Shown here: positions 4,211-5,981 of the stretch, one piece after another
Numbering within the stretch: position 1 is the first letter of the stretch
How the letters are laid out: the number at the start of each line of letters is the position of its first letter
Assembly (NCBI GenBank): GCA_947587775.1
Contig: CANPYD010000065.1
Span: 1-5,981 of the forward strand
Direction: 5' to 3'
DNA: 5,981 nucleotides
Source of the DNA: an uncultured Clostridia bacterium
GTDB lineage: Bacteria; Bacillota; Clostridia; Christensenellales; Borkfalkiaceae
Program-made: the position numbers and the translations under genes
Notes under the pieces: generated by a model
The model's database searches: none
Told to the model about the DNA's origin: nothing
The model's input: the letters and a program-made list of their open reading frames with translations, nothing else

Positions 4211-5616
4211 TATCCGAACAATTCGTTCTTTTCTTCGATGAGTTTCTCCACCTTTTGAAGGTATGTCGGGATGTCCTTTGGGGAGCCGCAACGCTCGATG
4301 CGCTCCTCCTTCAAAAAGAGCTTTTTGGTGATCGCGTTCGCTCCGACGGCGAGATTATCGCAGATCTCCTCCATCACGTCCACGTTGTAGACGCACGCCT
4401 TGCCCGGTTTCGTCCAGCCGACGTTCTCATGCGCGCCCGCCATGTATTTTTGGCGGTACAAATAGTAGGGCTCGTATCCCGCCGCCGTGAGTTTTTCGCG
4501 GGAATAGGCGATCATGTCGGCCAAGAGCCCGTCGGGAAGAACGTCGAGGGCGGGCTTCCCGCTTCCCTCATTTGGCCCGAGCCGTTCCTCTTTGAGCTTC
4601 GCCCCCTTTTTGAGGCAGAGCGTATGGACGGTGATATTTTCGGGGGAGAGGGAAATGGCGGTATCGACGCTGTTTTTGAATTCTTCGAAGCTCTCTCCCG
4701 TGAGCCCCGCGATGAGGTCGCAGTTCACGTCAAACCCGTAGGGCGCCGCCGCTTCAAAGGCGGAGAGGACGTCCTGCGCCGAGTGCTTTCGGCCGATCGC
4801 GGCAAGCGTCCTGTCCGAAAAGCTCTGCGCGTTAATGCAGATGCGCGTCACGCCATATTTCTTACATATGTCGAGTTTTTCGGCCGTAAAAGTATCGGGC
4901 CGCCCCGCTTCCACCGTAAACTCGCAGCCGTTTTCGCGCAGGGGAGAGATCGCCTTCAAGACCCTTTCAAGCTCCTCTGCCTCGATTGCGAACGGCGTCC
5001 CCCCGCCCACATAGACCGAGCGAAGATTTTTGATGAGCGGCTTTGCGGCAGAGAGCTCCCTTTCGAGCGCGTCGAGATAGGCGGGCATGTATTGCCGCGT
5101 CCGTGCGATCGGCGCGGTGATGAAGGAGCAATACACGCACTTTGTAGGGCAGAACGGGAGCGAGACGAAGAGGTCGACGTTGCCCTCTTCCCGGACGTAG
5201 ATCCCCTTCTGGCCTTCGATCACTCTGCCGACGAGCGCAGTGTTTTCTTCGGAGACGAGAAGTTTTTGAAAGAGCGGCACAAACTCCCCCGTCTTTTCCA
5301 TCTGCTGATATGCAAGCCGCGTGGGACGGATCCCCGTGAGCGACCCCCACGGCAGGCTCTTGCCGTAGTATCCCGAGAGAAGTTTGTAGAGGGAGAGCTT
5401 TGCATAGCGTTTGATGAGGCTCTTCTGTTCCAGAGGCGTGCGGGAGACGTCCTCGTCGGTATAGAAAAAGTCCCGTCCGCCCAAGCGGAAGGTATTTTGA
5501 AACGCCGCGCCGCAGCAATCGGCGCAGTGCCCGATCTCGAGCGATTCCGCGCCCTCGAACAGACGCACGACGTCCATGAGCTCAGGCTCCAACCATTTTT
5601 GCGTTGATACGATCAT
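4210..5616 (-). CDS. hemZ: Coproporphyrinogen dehydrogenase HemZ (radical SAM)
   Basis: HemZ belongs to the oxygen-independent coproporphyrinogen III oxidase (HemN-like) radical-SAM group; the expected reaction is oxidative decarboxylation of coproporphyrinogen III in haem synthesis, though the activity of HemZ proteins in many gut Clostridia is not established. The 468 residues show a HemZ-type N-terminal domain ending in PWGSLTGIRPTRL (89-101), the iron-sulfur motif CPTKCVYC (C156, C160, C163), GGGTP (204-208), VEAGRPDT (235-242), and the C-terminal PYYLYRQK..AGAHENVGWTKPG..VYNV typical of this family. Oddities are F for T after GGGTP, INAQ for INPQ, and a cysteine cluster at C31, C34 and C35. 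The ATG at 5616 is the only sensible start: TGA lies in frame six codons upstream, although the ribosome site is weak. No haem-pathway neighbour is in the window. Confidence 0.93.
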   Translation of the reverse strand: MIVSTQKWLEPELMDVVRLFEGAESLEIGHCADCCGAAFQNTFRLGGRDFFYTDEDVSRTPLEQKSLIKRYAKLSLYKLLSGYYGKSLPWGSLTGIRPTRLAYQQMEKTGEFVPLFQKLLVSEENTALVGRVIEGQKGIYVREEGNVDLFVSLPFCPTKCVYCSFITAPIARTRQYMPAYLDALERELSAAKPLIKNLRSVYVGGGTPFAIEAEELERVLKAISPLRENGCEFTVEAGRPDTFTAEKLDICKKYGVTRICINAQSFSDRTLAAIGRKHSAQDVLSAFEAAAPYGFDVNCDLIAGLTGESFEEFKNSVDTAISLSPENITVHTLCLKKGAKLKEERLGPNEGSGKPALDVLPDGLLADMIAYSREKLTAAGYEPYYLYRQKYMAGAHENVGWTKPGKACVYNVDVMEEICDNLAVGANAITKKLFLKEERIERCGSPKDIPTYLQKVEKLIEEKNELFG

Positions 5617-5688
5617 ATGTGATACCGTTTTTCAGCGTCTTCGCCGCTTTCCCCCCACCCATGTCTGCGAACCTATGCGCAGTTCTGA

Positions 5689-5740
5689 GGGTAGCCCCCT
5701 TGCTTCCCCTCTTAGGGGAAGTACCCGCGCAGCGGGGGAT
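5689..5740. repeat. Hairpin cluster with perfect 8-bp core
   Basis: CTTCCCCT (5703-5710) pairs with AGGGGAAG (5714-5721) around CTT. The stem extends outward as GGGTA (5689-5693) with TACCC (5722-5726) after looping out nine bases, and a further CCCCC/GGGGG pairing is possible. It is the same style as the elements at 6-36 and 65-103. Confidence 0.55.
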
Positions 5741-5776
5741 AGGGTTTTCGCAAACTCGGCGTCAGGAAACCCCTCA

Positions 5777-5819
5777 GTCACCTACGGTGACAGCGTCTCA
5801 CGCGGGTAGCACCCCGCGT
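5777..5819. repeat. Pair of small hairpins next to GTGACAGC
   Basis: GTCACC (5777-5782) pairs with GGTGAC (5786-5791), and ACGCGGG (5800-5806) with CCCGCGT (5813-5819). The GTGACAGC at 5787-5794 is shared with 6-13 at the other end of the window, which suggests a related dispersed repeat. Confidence 0.5.
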
Positions 5820-5839
5820 AACTTCGCGCCCGAGATGTC

Positions 5840-5905
5840 TCGACAAGCTACTTCGCACTTCGTGCTCGTGCCGCCCTTGGTGCACAATAGAAGTGCGGGC
5901 GGGGC
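5840..5905 (+). repeat. Dispersed repeat, copy B
   Basis: This 66-base stretch aligns with the reverse complement of 2562-2630. It carries the hairpin GCAC (5855-5858)/GTGC (5862-5865) at the place where copy A has GCGCC/GGCGC, and a second small stem GCAC (5882-5885)/GTGC (5893-5896) enclosing the shared AATAGAA. No open reading frame or transposase accompanies it. Confidence 0.65.
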
Positions 5906-5910
5906 GGTCA

Positions 5911-5938
5911 GCATTTGCCCGAGCATATGGGCAAATGC
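5911..5938. repeat. Perfect 10-bp inverted repeat
   Basis: GCATTTGCCC (5911-5920) and GGGCAAATGC (5929-5938) are perfect complements around the eight-base loop GAGCATAT. There is no immediate T-tract on either strand, so a terminator role is doubtful; an operator or repeat unit is equally possible. Confidence 0.6.
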
Positions 5939-5952
5939 CAAGAAAATTTTGC

Positions 5953-5975
5953 GCCAAAGATTATCAACCTTTGGC
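5953..5975. repeat. 7-bp stem-loop near the right edge
   Basis: GCCAAAG (5953-5959) pairs with CTTTGGC (5969-5975) around ATTATCAAC. On the minus strand it is followed by GCAAAATTTTC, a poor T-tract. It may belong to a gene or element beyond the window. Confidence 0.45.
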
Positions 5976-5981
5976 AGAATG

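Larger units (their letters stand above)
5617..5981. other. Gene-free region upstream of hemZ, full of hairpins
   Basis: These 365 bp show no credible gene. They hold, in order, a CTGCG/CGCAG stem (5665-5682), a hairpin cluster (5689-5740), GTCACC-TAC-GGTGAC (5777-5791), ACGCGGG/CCCGCGT (5800-5819), dispersed repeat copy B (5840-5905) and two further stem-loops (5911-5938, 5953-5975). I could not recognise a promoter for hemZ here; it may lie within the repeats with poor hexamers, or hemZ may be transcribed from beyond the right edge. Confidence 0.65.

Noticed and set aside
4255..5607. A 450-codon open frame on the plus strand, antisense to hemZ
   Set aside because: Biased Arg/Asp/Phe-rich product without motifs, no convincing ribosome site, and the opposite strand encodes HemZ.

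Overview
The window looks like an ordinary core-genome segment of a fairly GC-rich Clostridia-type Bacillota, probably an uncultured gut or animal-associated anaerobe. This rests on the best matches I can recall for the proteins (Bacillota-type S15, PNPase and the radical-SAM protein HemZ), strong AGGAGG ribosome sites, TTGACT-17 bp-TATAAT promoters, and intergenic hairpin repeats of the kind common in gut Firmicutes genomes. The taxon is an inference from style, not a proven assignment.

Layout, left to right. 1-207: palindromic GC repeats, then the intrinsic terminator of pnp. 208-2304 (minus): pnp, polynucleotide phosphorylase, complete. 2305-3030: 726 bp without a gene, packed with hairpins and dispersed repeats, ending at the rpsO terminator. 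3031-3285 (minus): rpsO, ribosomal protein S15, with its own promoter and a foldable leader. 3455-3847 (minus): a small predicted lipoprotein of unknown function. 3955-4164 (plus): a small XRE-type helix-turn-helix regulator, divergent from the lipoprotein. 4165-4212: a hairpin terminator shared by the convergent regulator and hemZ. 4210-5616 (minus): hemZ, a radical-SAM coproporphyrinogen dehydrogenase-like protein. 5617-5981: repeats and hairpins, no gene.

How the parts relate. rpsO and pnp keep the widely conserved order, but a terminator and a block of repeats lie between them, so pnp is probably transcribed partly or wholly on its own. The lipoprotein and regulator genes form a divergent pair. 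Two copies of a 17-bp dyad, TCTAACC-N3-(G/A)GTTA(G/T)A, lie between them. One copy fills exactly the 17-bp spacer of the lipoprotein promoter; the other overlaps the likely -10 region of the regulator gene. This is the best regulatory signal in the window and suggests that the regulator controls both itself and the lipoprotein.

I found no new defence system, mobile element with a transposase, CRISPR array or tRNA/rRNA gene. The points worth a second look are the operator pair, the rpsO leader, and the structured dispersed repeats, one of which occurs in two inverted copies about 3.2 kb apart whose internal hairpin is kept although its bases differ.
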